Shown piece after piece: positions 1 to 10,778 of a stretch of DNA of 64,000 nucleotides. The stretch's first letter is position 1, and each line of letters starts with the position of its first letter. Origin of the DNA: Ahaetulla prasina (lineage: Eukaryota > Chordata > Lepidosauria > Squamata > Colubridae); the NCBI RefSeq assembly GCF_028640845.1, contig NC_080543.1:92617825-92681824 (forward strand), written 5' to 3'. A program made the position numbers and the translations under genes. The notes under the pieces are model-generated. The model was not told where the DNA came from. It did no database searches and worked only from the letters and a program-made list of their open reading frames with translations.

Positions 1-1714
1 ATAGGAAGCCTTCATACTGTATATCATTTTAATCTTTCATGTTAAAGTCAGCCAGATGGCTTATTATTATAAGCTGTGTTTAAAAAGAGAGTGTGAGAGA
101 GGAAAAAGAAAACACCACAAACTTTCTATCAGAGGATTTGTAAGATGATTGGGGGGAAGAAGGTGGGGGATTGTGCATCACACAAAATAGCCTGAATTTT
201 AATTGAGTCTCATAGTTTGGCAGTAATTTTTCCATAATTACCACTCTTGCTAAATGAATAGGTGGATTAAATGGATAACTGAAATAGCGCTGAAGGTTCC
301 TGGCATAATGATTTGTCTTTAAAAGATGGAATGGCTGAGTAAAGTTGTCACTTACTTGTGCGTAATTCACAAACCTTGAATGCTTTCCCCAGACACACAA
401 ACTGTTTTGCTATCTATTAAAACATTGTATTTTAGCAAAAAAAAAGGTGGGGGCACGGAGAGCTAGCTTTTCTTCTCTCCTACCAAATACTCTTCATTAC
501 GTTGCGCACAGAAGCTTTTGATTGATGAAGCAAAAATATGAAGGCTACTTAATTTTTTGCTTTGGGTGGCATTTTGTAAATATCATGCAAGATCCCAGCC
601 AAGATCTCTTGGCAGAAGGCCCAAAATCTGCACAATATTGCTTGAACACTTTACAGTTTACACGTGGACCATAAAAGTCAGTGGGACTACTCAGCTGAAT
701 TAAATTCATGTGGCACACCACTGTTATCCAGGGTTATGGGACCATTAAAGGCATATTGCTATTTCCATCTTCAACAGATTATATCAAATCATTTTTAAAT
801 CCCTCGGGGCTATAGGTTACATATTGCTTAAATAAGTGTTATGTTGCCCTAGTAAATCCCTGGCATCTATATTGTCCTTTTAATTACATTTGTCCAGATA
901 ATATTAACTGGAACTTAAATGTTGCCATTTCCCAATTAGTGTTAATCTCCATGTAACATTATCTGTTGAAGCCTTGAGTTTTCCAAAACAAAACAGTCAT
1001 TGATTGCAATGACATCAAGAATAGACAGGCAACCCTTTAAATAAAGAGCAGATGGCAGTGCAACTCAAATCCAAATTGTATTACTGTAAATTCTAGTACA
1101 AATGTTGCATTAGTTTTCCAAAAGAATGCCATGCCCTTAAATTTACTGAAATAAAGGCCTGATTTTCCAAACAACTTAGTTATTTCCAGATTGGGGAATT
1201 TCTTGGAAAGCTTGAGAAAAGTTTAATCAGTGTTCACATACATTGCTTTTTACCCAAGTCAGCAGTGGAGGGAAATCTCTTCTACCAAGGCTCTAAAGCT
1301 CCATCCTGAAATGAATCTCCTTTTTTCCTATGCCAGGTGCCAAACTTATCTTTAAACTATTCATCAAGATTTAGACATGTAACATCTACTTATTCCCAAA
1401 CATACTGTATAGAGGTTGGTTGGGATCTCTCAGTGGGATTTTTTTTAAATCATTTCCTTTGCTACTTTCTCATGTATTTCAGTGCTAAGATGGAAAATTA
1501 AAAACAGAAGACATGTGGAAGTCAGCTGACTCTAATTGTTCTTTCCCCCCATACTTGGTACTTATCCTGCTTAGTCCAGAACAGTCACAATTTGGGTGGA
1601 ACTGTTAGGGAAAGAAGAGAAGAAGTGTGAGAATGAGAAGCAGACCTCAGGTTTATTTCTGCCATCATTGCCATCTTCTGGGAGTTGAAAAATATTAGAT
1701 GATAGATTTGATAG
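1..1714. other. Single-copy AT-rich DNA, no gene seen
   Basis: No coding region or recognised repeat. The stretch 540-1260 is mixed in composition, free of simple repeats and reads like slowly evolving noncoding DNA, so it is treated separately as a candidate conserved element. This is an impression from composition only. Confidence 0.5.
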
Positions 1715-1715
1715 G

Positions 1716-1796
<81 letters not shown>
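1715..1796. repeat. (GATA)n microsatellite, left tract
   Basis: About 20 uninterrupted tetranucleotide units of the GATA (Bkm-type) class, which is abundant in snake genomes. It directly abuts a Bov-B 3' end on its right, and a second GATA tract lies on the other side of that fragment. Confidence 0.97.
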
Positions 1797-2114
1797 GTTG
1801 TTGTTGTTAGTTGCGAAGTCGTGTCCGACCCATCGCGACCCCATGGACAATGTTCCTCCAGGTCTTCCTGTCCTCTACCATCCTCTGGAGTCCATTTAAA
1901 CTCATGCCTACTGCTTCAGTGACTCCATCCAGCCACCTCGTTCTCTGTCATCCCATTCTTCTTTTTCCCTCAATCTTTCCCAGCATTAGGCTCTACTCCA
2001 GTGAGTCCTTCCTTTTCATTAGGTGGTCAAGGTATTTCAGTTTCATCTTCAGGATCTGACCTTCTAAAGAGCAATCAGGGTTGATCTCCTCTAGGACTGA
2101 CTTGTTTGTTTGCC
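1797..2114 (-). mobile_element. Bov-B (RTE) LINE 3'-end fragment
   Basis: Read on the minus strand, this encodes the C-terminal end of a Bov-B-type ORF2: recognisable stretches are LEEINPDCSLEGQILKMKL, then a DHLMKRKDSLE segment, TRWLDGVTEAVGMSLNGLQ, and a final VHGVAMGRTRLRN before the stop. A short (AAC)n tail, seen as GTTGTTGTT on the plus strand at 1797-1807, marks the 3' terminus. The reading frame has internal stops, so it is dead. It is 5' truncated, as is usual for target-primed integration. The family call rests on the strong match to remembered ruminant and squamate Bov-B 3' ends. Confidence 0.9.

Positions 2115-2195
<81 letters not shown>
2115..2195. repeat. (GATA)n microsatellite, right tract
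   Basis: About 20 tetranucleotide units, nearly the same length and the same phase class as the tract at 1715-1796. With the Bov-B 3' end between them, the simplest reading is one GATA array interrupted by the LINE, followed by independent length change. Confidence 0.97.
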
Positions 2196-2344
2196 GGATG
2201 TTAGATAGGAGCGAGGAAGAGGGAGAGGGAGAGATGAATAGTCCTGTTGCCCATATGTACCAATTTTATGGTGACATGATGGAACTTATCAGAAATAGGT
2301 ATATAGGTGCTCAGCAGAAGGTATTCAGAGATGAAACTTAAACA

Positions 2345-2630
2345 AATTTATTTATTTATTTATTTATTAATTAAACTTTTATACCGCCCTTCTCCCGAAG
2401 GACTCAGGGCGGTGTACAGCCAAGATAAAAAGCAATAAGTATACAAAGTTAAAAATCAATTTAAAATACCTATTCAATAGTGGCCGAATTAAAACCGTCA
2501 AATTGACCAACCTAAAATACCCCATATAAAATTACAGAAGATTTAAAAATTTAAAATTTAAAATTTAGAAATTTAAAAAATCTAAAAAATCAGTCCAGTC
2601 CTGCTTGAATGAATAAAGTAACTTTATTTC
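2345..2630 (-). mobile_element. L2-like LINE 3'-end fragment
   Basis: The minus strand carries the 3' terminal block GCCCTGAGTCCTTCGGGAGA followed by GGGCGGTATAAAAG and an ATTT-rich tail (2348-2372 on the plus strand). The block up to about 2630 matches the A/T-rich 3' UTR of the more complete copies at 16405-16925 and 22996-23979. No protein-coding part is retained. L2 rather than CR1 is an inference from the related RT at 23 kb. Confidence 0.75.
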
Positions 2631-3579
2631 AGATATCAAGCAGCCTTAATTTCAATTCAGATCTGTTCTATATATTCAAGGTATCCAGATGTGTTTATAC
2701 ATAAATCCCAAAGTTTAAATCCTGAATTTCGCACTCTTTGGTTATAATGGACTTCTTGCCAAACATTTCTCACATTGTGATATTGATGGCAATTTAGCTG
2801 TGTTTATAAAATAGCCTAGCTTCTGCTTTCCCACCTTGCTAACCCCAGTCTTCACATAACATACTCCATATTCTTATTTCATACTCCTCCATCCATTGTT
2901 CTTATTTGTTAGTTGAATAGAACTGACAATATAAGAGAGGGGGGAGGAGAGAGGGAGAGGGAGGGAGAGAGAGAGGGAGAGGGAGAGATGGGAGAGAGAG
3001 AGAGAATTGTCTCTGCTTGAGAGGGAAAATGTTCATTTACTTTACACATCTTTCCCTTGACCTCTTCCTGTCATAAATAAAGTATCAGGGAGGAGCTATT
3101 CTTTCTTCCACCATAGTCAAAGAAGCTTCTCTTTTTATTGGAATTTTAATTTTACTTTCCTCATAATCACAAATAGCAGGAAAGGGTAGAACCCCATGAC
3201 TTCATCTCCTCTTTATCTGTATCCTTGGTAAAGAGTGAAATTGCATGTGAAATAGGAAAAATACTTGTTGTATAGCATTTAGTATAGCATTCAGTATAGC
3301 ATACTGAATAAATACTATTAAATGATCAGATTCTCTGGAATAAAAGTAGCTTTTGAGTGTATCAATAATGCTTTTCTTTGGAAAGTAGCAATCTTTTCTT
3401 AGTGTCCAACTACATAGATTCATCATCCGAAACTTCTAATAAGCAGGGAGATGGCAGGAGGAAGAAATGAAAGAGAACTGATAGATATCCTTTCCCACTT
3501 GTATCCTGCTGCACTTTCTCTAGTTGCCTTTCTATAATCAGAGTTGGACTAATCCAAAGATTCTGGAGAGCTCTGCCAA
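2631..3579. other. Single-copy DNA with a purine-rich low-complexity tract
   Basis: Mostly AT-rich sequence without recognisable genes. 2937-3005 is a GGGA/GA-rich simple tract. 3268-3305 carries a short imperfect repeat built on TAGTATAGCAT-like units. Confidence 0.5.
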
Positions 3580-3798
3580 ATGAACTTGACCTGTATTTCA
3601 ACTGAGAATCCCTTCTTAAATATTAAGGATTCATCTGACACTGAAACTAAAAAAGAGAACCTAAAGCCTTCTCAGCCTGCAGTTCCAGAGCAACCATCCG
3701 TGAATGATAGCTCTGAGCAGCTGATCACTAATTCCGATAGTAATGAATCAGACCTAGTTCTTTGGAAGATGCCAAGCCCCCAATTACCCTCCCAGTAA
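3580..3798 (+). CDS. Unassigned 72-codon ORF, possible exon or decayed repeat ORF
   Basis: An open frame from an ATG at 3580 to a stop at 3796-3798. The product is Ser/Pro/Glu/Asn-rich and polar (for example PSQPAVPEQPSVNDSSEQ), with no membrane segment, signal peptide or catalytic motif. I do not recognise it. The composition is less AT-driven than surrounding chance ORFs, which is the only reason to list it. No splice sites, upstream promoter or conserved neighbour could be tied to it. It may be a remnant of a disordered protein in a retroposed copy or a chance ORF. Confidence 0.15.
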   Translation: MNLTCISTENPFLNIKDSSDTETKKENLKPSQPAVPEQPSVNDSSEQLITNSDSNESDLVLWKMPSPQLPSQ

Positions 3799-4947
3799 AA
3801 AAGGCCCAAATAGCGGAAGTTAGCATGTTTTTTGAGATGAGAGGCATTTCTGTAACTCTTAGTTTAGTAGAGTTAAGATTTTGTTGAAAACTATCTTGGT
3901 TATGTATGTTCCTCTGACATCTTGTTCCATGTCTTTCCTTAGTCCTTCCCTGTGATCAGACCTCTAACCTGATTTTTGGAATGGCCTCTGGTCAGTACAG
4001 ACCCAGAAAAAGATTAGAGAATCTTTTGATGATCTCAGCATTCCTGCCTCCAAAAACTCTGTTAGCAGATGGCTATTTGATTATGTTTTCTTTTAAATTT
4101 TAAATTTAGGGAAAGGACTCTGACTCTCTACACCCACTGACTGGGTTTTTATATCTTAAGATTACATTGTCTTTAATAGTATTATGATCTGGTATTACAA
4201 CAATGATTTTTTTCTATTCATACTCCAAGCTTAAAATGATGTCTGCAAAAAAATTTTTTAATAAGTTTTTAATTTTATTTTACACATACATATCAATGTG
4301 TGAACAGTGTGGCACCTGGGTGTCATACATTCTAATACAAATAAAACTAGTAGAATTAATTATAGTTATTACATTCAACCTACTTATATATTTCTAATAA
4401 TAATACACATTTATATTAAGTTGTAGTTTATCATTATTTAATTATTCCATTTTTATATATTGATCTAATGCCACTCACCATATTATTTGATCATACATAA
4501 TAATACCGCCATTCCATTTCTAAGCTTCCCTCTTGTTATTGCTTTTATTTTATTATGTAAAAATGTATACACTGATATTCCCCCTTTCTCTTATTTCTAT
4601 CTCTATTCTAACTTCTAAGCATGTCACCCTTTTATTAAAAGATGTTTTATTTCTATCCAACATCTCTCGTCCACTTTGATGCTTTGAATCCTGTTCGTTT
4701 TTAACTCATTTCTCATATTTCACTCTTTATAACTATTTGTATTGCGATATGATCATTCATTATTTCATTATTCAATGTTTCAATACACAATTCTAATACC
4801 AATCCCCATATTAGACATACAAAAATATTCCAATCATATTCTTTACAATCATCAAATCTATATAATTCTGATAGTAATACACATTTATATTGAAGTATTT
4901 TCTTTCATTATTTAATTGCTCAGTATTTCAATATATTATTATTGTAT

Positions 4948-5140
4948 GATTGTTTCCTGATTGCTTATTTGTAGCCTATGACTATCATTAAATGTACCAT
5001 TAAGTGTTAAATTTGTACCCTATGACTATCATCTAGTGTTGTGTTGTACCTTGATGAAGGTATCTTTTCTTTTATGTACACTGAGAGCATATGCACCAAG
5101 GCAAATTCCTTGTGTGTCCAATCACACTTGGCCAATAAAA
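4948..5140 (+). mobile_element. CR1/L3-like snake LINE 3' terminus
   Basis: The 3' UTR end of a CR1/L3-type LINE ends in ACTTGGCCAATAAA followed at once by a TTCTA microsatellite. The same terminal block, diverged, recurs at 25261-25326 where it is followed by TTCTG units. This family and its 3' microsatellite-seeding habit have been described in snake genomes. No ORF remains. Confidence 0.8.
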
Positions 5141-5214
5141 TTCTATTCTATTCTATTCTATTCTATTCTATTCTATTCTATTCTATTCTATTCTATTCTA
5201 TTCTATTCTATTCT
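5141..5214 (+). repeat. (TTCTA)n microsatellite seeded by the L3-like LINE
   Basis: Nearly 15 perfect pentamers start without a spacer at the AATAAA end of the LINE fragment. Chance open frames across it read as repeated ILFYS-type peptides and are not genes. Confidence 0.95.
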
Positions 5215-5215
5215 T

Positions 5216-6960
5216 ATTACAGTGCCAATCACAATATTATTAAAACATACTTAATAATACCATCCTTCAATTTCTAGTTTTCCCATTTTATTGTTACTTT
5301 TATTTCATTGTATAAAGGTATGTACAAACAAATATTTCTCCCTTCACTTATTTCTACCTAACTTCTAATCATGCCACCATTCAAAAAAAAGAAGGGAAAG
5401 AAAGAGCAAAAGAAGAGCAAATCAAAACATTAAAGAAAAAAGAGAAACCCTTTCCTTTCTTACCATCATCTTTTGCCCACTTCAGTACTTTAGTTGCTAT
5501 GCTTTTTTTGACTTGCCTCCCATATTCCTCTCTTAGATCTTTATCTCTATCTGCATCTACTTCTTGACTATACAATCTAAGTATTTCTCCCATCTCTACC
5601 CTCTTCCACTGCCTAGCTTCCAAAGTATCTGTCCAAATCCCTATCTCCCGTTGAAGAGTATCTTCCTGTATTTCCAATTCTCTTTTCAATTCTCTTAAAA
5701 TATTTTTCCCCTGGTTTAATTCATCAATCACTGTTATTTTTATTATTATCTCCTCCTTGTCTTCTTTTATTCGCTGGTTCTTAGGTTCTATCTTTTCCTC
5801 CATTCCTTCTGTTAGCTCCTCCCTTTTCTGAACGTCTAGATCTTTACTCATCATCCCTCATATAGCATTTTCTATTTTTTCCATAGTCTCCTTGAATCCT
5901 TTCTCCATGATGTCCTTTGGGCTTTGAAAAATCAATGCCATTTCCTTCAAAGTTCCACTCATTTCTTCCTTATGAAGCATCTTATTTTGTTTTTTTTAAT
6001 CCGACTTTTGTCCAGTAGTCCAAGAACCATTTATTCAGACCTCACTGATCACAGTTCTTTGTATCCCATAGGAAATGAATCAGTTCTGTTTAAAAAGTCC
6101 CAGGAGTTATCAAAAATCTCTTAATGTCCTCTTTACAGGTTCAATCTTCTAGCATAACATTCAAGGGTCAGTTTAATTAAATAACTTCCTTGTTCCCATA
6201 TTTGAGTCTCCAGTAGTCATGGGGTAGTTAGATATAATCCAGTAGATATTTTCACAATCCTTCAAATAAGTATTCCCAGACTTGTAAATTTTCCTTTCGT
6301 CAGTAGGTGGCACTCTCAACTTAAATTTCAATTTTACCACTAGTCAGTCTAATTTTAGTTATTTTGATCGTAATTTCAATTGTAATTCAATTATAGAAGC
6401 AAGATAAGTTGTTTTAAGTAAAAATTTCCAGCATTTTAAAATGCCTTCCCATTACCATGTCTTCCCAGTTTAAAAGTCCAATTTTCTGTATTTTTAGAAA
6501 TTTATTGTTTCCTCTCTTTAGGTCTTTCCTTCCGGTCTGTTATTTTTCTCAGAATGCTTAATCACCACTTTAACAAGCAATTCTGAGCAGATAGATTGTT
6601 CCTTGGGGCTAGGTTTTAAATAAAAAGGAATCCTCTCCCCCAGTTCCAGTCACTGTTCACCTACTTGACTCCAGCACCAATCTTAGTTGTTCCTTGGTTG
6701 TCCCAGCTTCGTGGCAGCCATCTTTCAGCTGCCTCTTCTCCTCGCCGTGGCTGAGAGGTAAAAAGAACCCCAAGTCAGAGAGGAGAGCTCTGACTCTCCG
6801 CAACCTCACAGGGCATCCTTCTTTGCTTCACCCAGCTCTACAGGGCGGCTTTGGCTCCTTTCGGAGTCCACCAATGGGGAGAACTCAGCACGGGGGCATG
6901 GAGACCCGCACCTCATGTCCGATCTCATTGCGACGTTAACTGGAAGTCTGCTATATGCAA
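5216..6960 (-). mobile_element. Unassigned element: GC-rich 5' leader and coiled-coil ORF
   Basis: Read on the minus strand this looks like the 5' half of a retroelement. A GC-richer leader (6960 down to about 6680) is followed by an AT-rich leader with several short ATGs, and then an open frame from 5854 to 5381 with 157 codons. That frame is very rich in Glu/Lys/Arg (for example EELTEGMEEKIEPKNQRIKE) and predicted by eye to form a coiled coil, as in LINE ORF1 N-termini. No RT, RRM or zinc knuckle is seen. An upstream in-register stretch beginning near 5980 is cut by a stop. It could be an L1-type 5' end or another squamate non-LTR family. Confidence 0.35.
5381..5854 (-). CDS. Coiled-coil ORF of the unassigned element
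   Basis: 157 codons from an ATG at 5854. The first ~110 residues are strongly charged with heptad-like spacing of Ile/Leu (ITVIDELNQGKNILRELKRE and RELEIQEDTLQREIGIWTD). A basic segment follows (GRQVKKSIATKVLKWAKDDG), and then a hydrophobic Phe/Ser-rich end that probably lies beyond the original frame. LINE ORF1 proteins often begin with such a coiled coil that drives trimerisation, but no RNA-binding domain follows here, so function is not inferred. Confidence 0.3.
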   Translation of the reverse strand: MMSKDLDVQKREELTEGMEEKIEPKNQRIKEDKEEIIIKITVIDELNQGKNILRELKRELEIQEDTLQREIGIWTDTLEARQWKRVEMGEILRLYSQEVDADRDKDLREEYGRQVKKSIATKVLKWAKDDGKKGKGFSFFFNVLICSSFALSFPSFF

Positions 6961-7099
6961 AATTTTTGGTGTGTTTGTTTAACAATTGGAGTATTGTGTT
7001 TGTTTGCTGCCTCTTTTATTTTTCCAATTTTCTGTGTCCTTTCTTTTTTCTTGTTATTGCATCACCTACTTACTTTTCATGATTATCTCAAATATTTTT

Positions 7100-7364
7100 T
7101 TATTTTTATTTTTTTGTTTACATTTATACCCCGCCCTTCTCCGAAGACTCAGGGCGGCTTACAGTGTATAAGGCAATAGTCTCATTCTATTTGTATATTT
7201 TTTCAAAGTCAACTTATTGCCCCCCCAACAATCTGGGTCCTCATTTTACCTACCTTATAAAGGATGGAAGGCTGAGTCAACCTTGGGCCGGGCTCGAACC
7301 TGCAGTAATTGCAGGCTACTGTGTTCTTAATAACAGGCTTTACCAGCGTGAGCTAAACCGGCCC
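7100..7364 (-). mobile_element. tRNA-derived SINE with LINE-like 3' tail
   Basis: On the minus strand it begins GGGCCGGTTTAGCTCACGCT, which includes a Pol III A box, and has a B box GGTTCGAGCC (plus-strand 7294-7303). It continues through a conserved body into GCCGCCCTGAGTCTTCGGAG and an A-rich tail. A second good copy lies at 48586-48861 and an isolated tail at 10560-10617. The shared 3' block suggests mobilisation by an L2-like LINE. It is not a tRNA gene: the cloverleaf is not maintained. Confidence 0.88.
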
Positions 7365-9157
7365 TTGCTATATATCTAATCTTATTTGTAATAACAGTCA
7401 CAATTATTTAAAGTATTGCAAATGAGAGAGTTTACGTATTTCAAAGATTTTGTTAATACATCTACCCTATAGCAAGAGAAAAAAATGAAGCTAATTACTG
7501 AAATTGTATTGTAGTGTAAACACTTTTATTAATAGATGAGTTTATACAATAAAGCTAAAGCTACTCCAAATTCACCTATTCAAAATTGAAACTTCTTATT
7601 ATGGGTGATTTTTTGGTTTACAAGCAGTACATAATCTACAAGCATGGGTCAGCAGTCTTTTGACAAAGCTTCAAATAGTCATGCTTTATCAGCTAATAAT
7701 AGAACCATATAATAGAAGAGCCTCCTTTTGTCCTTGTGTTAGTTAATAAAAAGCCTACATATCAATCATGGTTACAGCCCCTCCCCTAGATTCTCCCCAG
7801 CAATTGTAATGATAAAGAAGATCCATCAATGTTTTGGATTGCAATCAAGGGAGTTCCTAATGGTCAACCTGTCACGATCTTATCCTTAGGAAACTTGCAA
7901 AACTCAATTCCCACCCCCACCCTCCATCTTTCTCCTGGCTTCCATTCAGATAATTCTTCAGCCTACTCAGAAGCTTCTGATCAACCTTCTCTTCTCAACT
8001 CTAAAACTGAGCTATCAAGATGATGATCTAAGGAACCTACTCCTCTCTATTGTCAATTCCTTCCTAACTCTCTGTTCAAGAATGTCAGCTGTTCCCTTCT
8101 GTAAAGGTGCCTCACCATTTATTTAATATGAAAAAGACAGCTTTCTGAAGCTGTCAATATTTTGAGATTGCTTTCTATGGAAAGTATATTAAATAAAGGT
8201 AAAATGGTTACTTATTCTTCCATTGTTATGGAAGATTTACAACTGATAGTTATAAAATGAAGACATATGAGACCAGGCATCAAGGATTAAAGTTAAATAA
8301 TTATATCTATGCTCTTGAATTGTAGACTGACAAGAAGATAGAAACTTCTGGGGAGGGGCAGGAGGGAAAAAGCTCTGCTGGGCAGGCTTGAGTAAATGTT
8401 AAGTATATATTGAGGAAGTTACATTATTATAGAAATATTTATATGGCTGTTCATGCCAAATCCAATAATTCATGGTATCAAGAAGAAACTTTTGTTGGAG
8501 GTAGTTTTGTATGTAGCAATAGGTTGCTGGAAATTTTTCAAAAGTTACTACTTGAAAAATAATGTTTAAACATTGTGGTACCATTTGGGTCCTGACATCC
8601 ATTACGTCCAAATAATTGTGACAGTCAGGATCAATTGCAGTTATATTGTTAAGAGGCTGGATTAATACTAGGGAAAACTGATCTACATTGTATCCTCAAT
8701 GGGTATATAACTACCATCTTAAATGGAATTTCCTGATATTTTAAATGAATTGTGTGGTTTATTTTGGCAGCAGCTACAGCACATAACTAACAAATTACAA
8801 TAATTATTTTGGTGCCATTCTTAAACTGATTTCATTTTGTTTAAAAAGATAAAAATTGGAATACTTGAACATGATGAAAGGAAGAAAGATAAAGTCCAAA
8901 CAATAAAACAAAACTTCTGGACTACAGTTAAAAAGAGTAAACTTCTTGACTGTTTCTTCTATTACTGCCAATGTCTTTTTATTGTCTGTTTTCATCTCCA
9001 TTTTACTTTATCTGCGAAACTACTTTGCATTTCAAGACATTTCCACTCACCTTGAGTTCCTGGTTCAAAAAGAAACAATAAAGTTTAATCTTTTCTCTTG
9101 ACAATGATGTATGGGTTTGCTGAAAAACACTTTTCAAGTATTATCTTTTTTTTCAAG

Positions 9158-9165
<8 letters not shown>
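7365..9165. other. Single-copy AT-rich DNA, no gene seen
   Basis: Several chance open frames under 75 codons with low-complexity composition and no recognisable domain. No repeat family identified. Confidence 0.5.
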
Positions 9166-9188
<23 letters not shown>

Positions 9189-9189
9189 T
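9166..9189. repeat. (CT)n microsatellite
   Basis: About 11-12 CT units inside a pyrimidine-rich stretch. Confidence 0.9.
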
Positions 9190-9684
9190 AGTTTATCCTC
9201 TCCCTTTGATGCAGGGATAAATATAAGACGTAATGCACCGGAAGAGCTTTATCAAGAGTCTGAATAATACCACTGAATTTGAAATTAAGCTCTATGAATA
9301 TCCCTTCTGAGTAAGTACATTTTCTAATGCACAATGTTCTTTCTAATTATCTAGACTTTTTTTTTCAAATTACATAGATTTTGCAAAATTACCAACATCA
9401 AACAAAAGTTTCAAATTAAGATCTTTCTGCCTGTTCCATTTTATTACTTATTAGTTGTGTCATTCAAATGTTACCTACTTTTCTTCTTCTGTGATGAATA
9501 AAATTGGTGAAGCTATAGAACTGCTATTTATTCATCTAACAAATATTCTCCTTTATTAGAACAATGATTTTCATTTGGGAAAAAAATTAGTCCAATTAAT
9601 TCAGCACAAATTCTACCTATTTACTTCTTCTGTTGCTGCTGTTCCTGAGAATTCATCACCATCTTTGAAAATGTGTACGTGTAG

Positions 9685-9715
<31 letters not shown>

Positions 9716-10559
9716 TGTATGTATGTATGACCTTTGTAATATAAATGCAATCCAAGCTGCAACATGACTGAGAAAAGATTTGAATTTGAATTTCGCTTTC
9801 ACAACCAATTATTTTAATATTACACCACTGATGCTGCACATTTGTTTTCTATAATTCATCAAGTCAAGAATGAATCAAGAAATAATACATTTCCTTATGC
9901 TTTTTTCAGTGCTAACCAATAGTAACCTGATGCTGGTCATTGTTTGAGTAGTAGACTCATAACTAGTCATAGCTATTTATCCAGTTTGATGTCTTCAAGT
10001 CTGAAGTCTGGGATATTTAAATATTAAATCACTGAGATTCTCTACTACTAAACAACAGACATTTCTTGTACCTTCTATAGTTACTATTTTATTTTAGAAT
10101 TTTAATGTGAATAAAGTTAAAAAATATTGAGTATTTTTAATTGTACTTGTATTTGACTGTAATAAATATTTGACTGACTGATTGACTGACTACGTTCTAT
10201 AGGACTTGTCCATTACCCAGTATCCACCATGTGGCAAGCAAATGTATTGTTCAGTTGCACAATAATCAGCCATAGTTGTAAATATTCTAAATGTATAGAA
10301 AACCTCAGAATATTTAATATTAGCCTATTATCTCTAACCAAATCCTTAAACCACAATCAGGTTCTTTTAGAGTGGGTCTACAAAGAAAGTTTAAATTAAT
10401 CAGACTGATTGTACAATTTGCATTAATAGTTACATAACATATTATAATCTTCTTTAGATTTAGGAAAATATATTTAAAATATATGATTCGGCATGTGAAA
10501 ACAAACCTACACTCATCAGCACTAAAAATGAAAAACATTATTTGTTTTAGCTTGCTGTT
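9190..10559. other. Single-copy DNA with an (ATGT)n microsatellite
   Basis: 9683-9729 is about 11 ATGT units. The remainder is AT-rich with no identified gene or repeat family. The ORF across the microsatellite reads as repeated HTYIHTYIH and is spurious. Confidence 0.6.
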
Positions 10560-10617
10560 GAAGCCGCCCTGAGTCTTCGGAGAAGGGCGGGATATAAATG
10601 TAAACAAAAAAAAAAAA
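10560..10617 (+). mobile_element. Isolated SINE/LINE 3' tail
   Basis: Only the terminal block GCCGCCCTGAGTCTTCGGAG, GGGCGGGATATAAATG and an A-rich tail is present, identical in order to the 3' end of the tRNA SINEs at 7.1 and 48.6 kb. It is extremely 5' truncated. Confidence 0.8.
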
Positions 10618-10778
10618 GATTATGATTTTTTTCCTTCAGAACCTCAAAACCAACTTTCTGTTCTGGATATAATGTGAATGGAATAGATAAAGGGATGCAT
10701 AAAAGAGAAACATTGGATAAAACAGGAGGTTGTTACAAATCTTTCCATTTGGCCTCCAATCAAATTCCCACTTTTTGG

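Larger units (their letters stand above)
4390..5380. repeat. Imperfect ~470-bp direct duplication interrupted by an L3-like 3' end
   Basis: Two blocks share recognisable order: an ATACACATTTATATT start (near 4403 and 4878), then a GCCACTCACC/GCCAATCACA block, ATAATACC, a Leu/Ile-like AT-rich run, and ACTTCTAA-CATG-CACC (near 4610 and 5362). Similarity is judged by eye at roughly 70 percent. The second block is interrupted by the L3-like fragment and TTCTA tract at 4948-5214. It may be the 3' UTR of the minus-strand element that continues to the right. Confidence 0.4.

Noticed and set aside
1811..2059. 82-codon plus-strand ORF
   Set aside because: Antisense of the Bov-B ORF2 C-terminus.
5036..5277. 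ORFs with repeated ILFYS peptides
   Set aside because: Direct translation of the (TTCTA)n microsatellite.
7294..7364. tRNA gene suggested by A and B boxes
   Set aside because: It is the head of a SINE; body and LINE-like tail follow and the cloverleaf is not maintained. The same applies at 27826-27900 and 48586-48665.
9621..9839. ORF with HTYIHTYIH repeats
   Set aside because: Translation of the (ATGT)n microsatellite.
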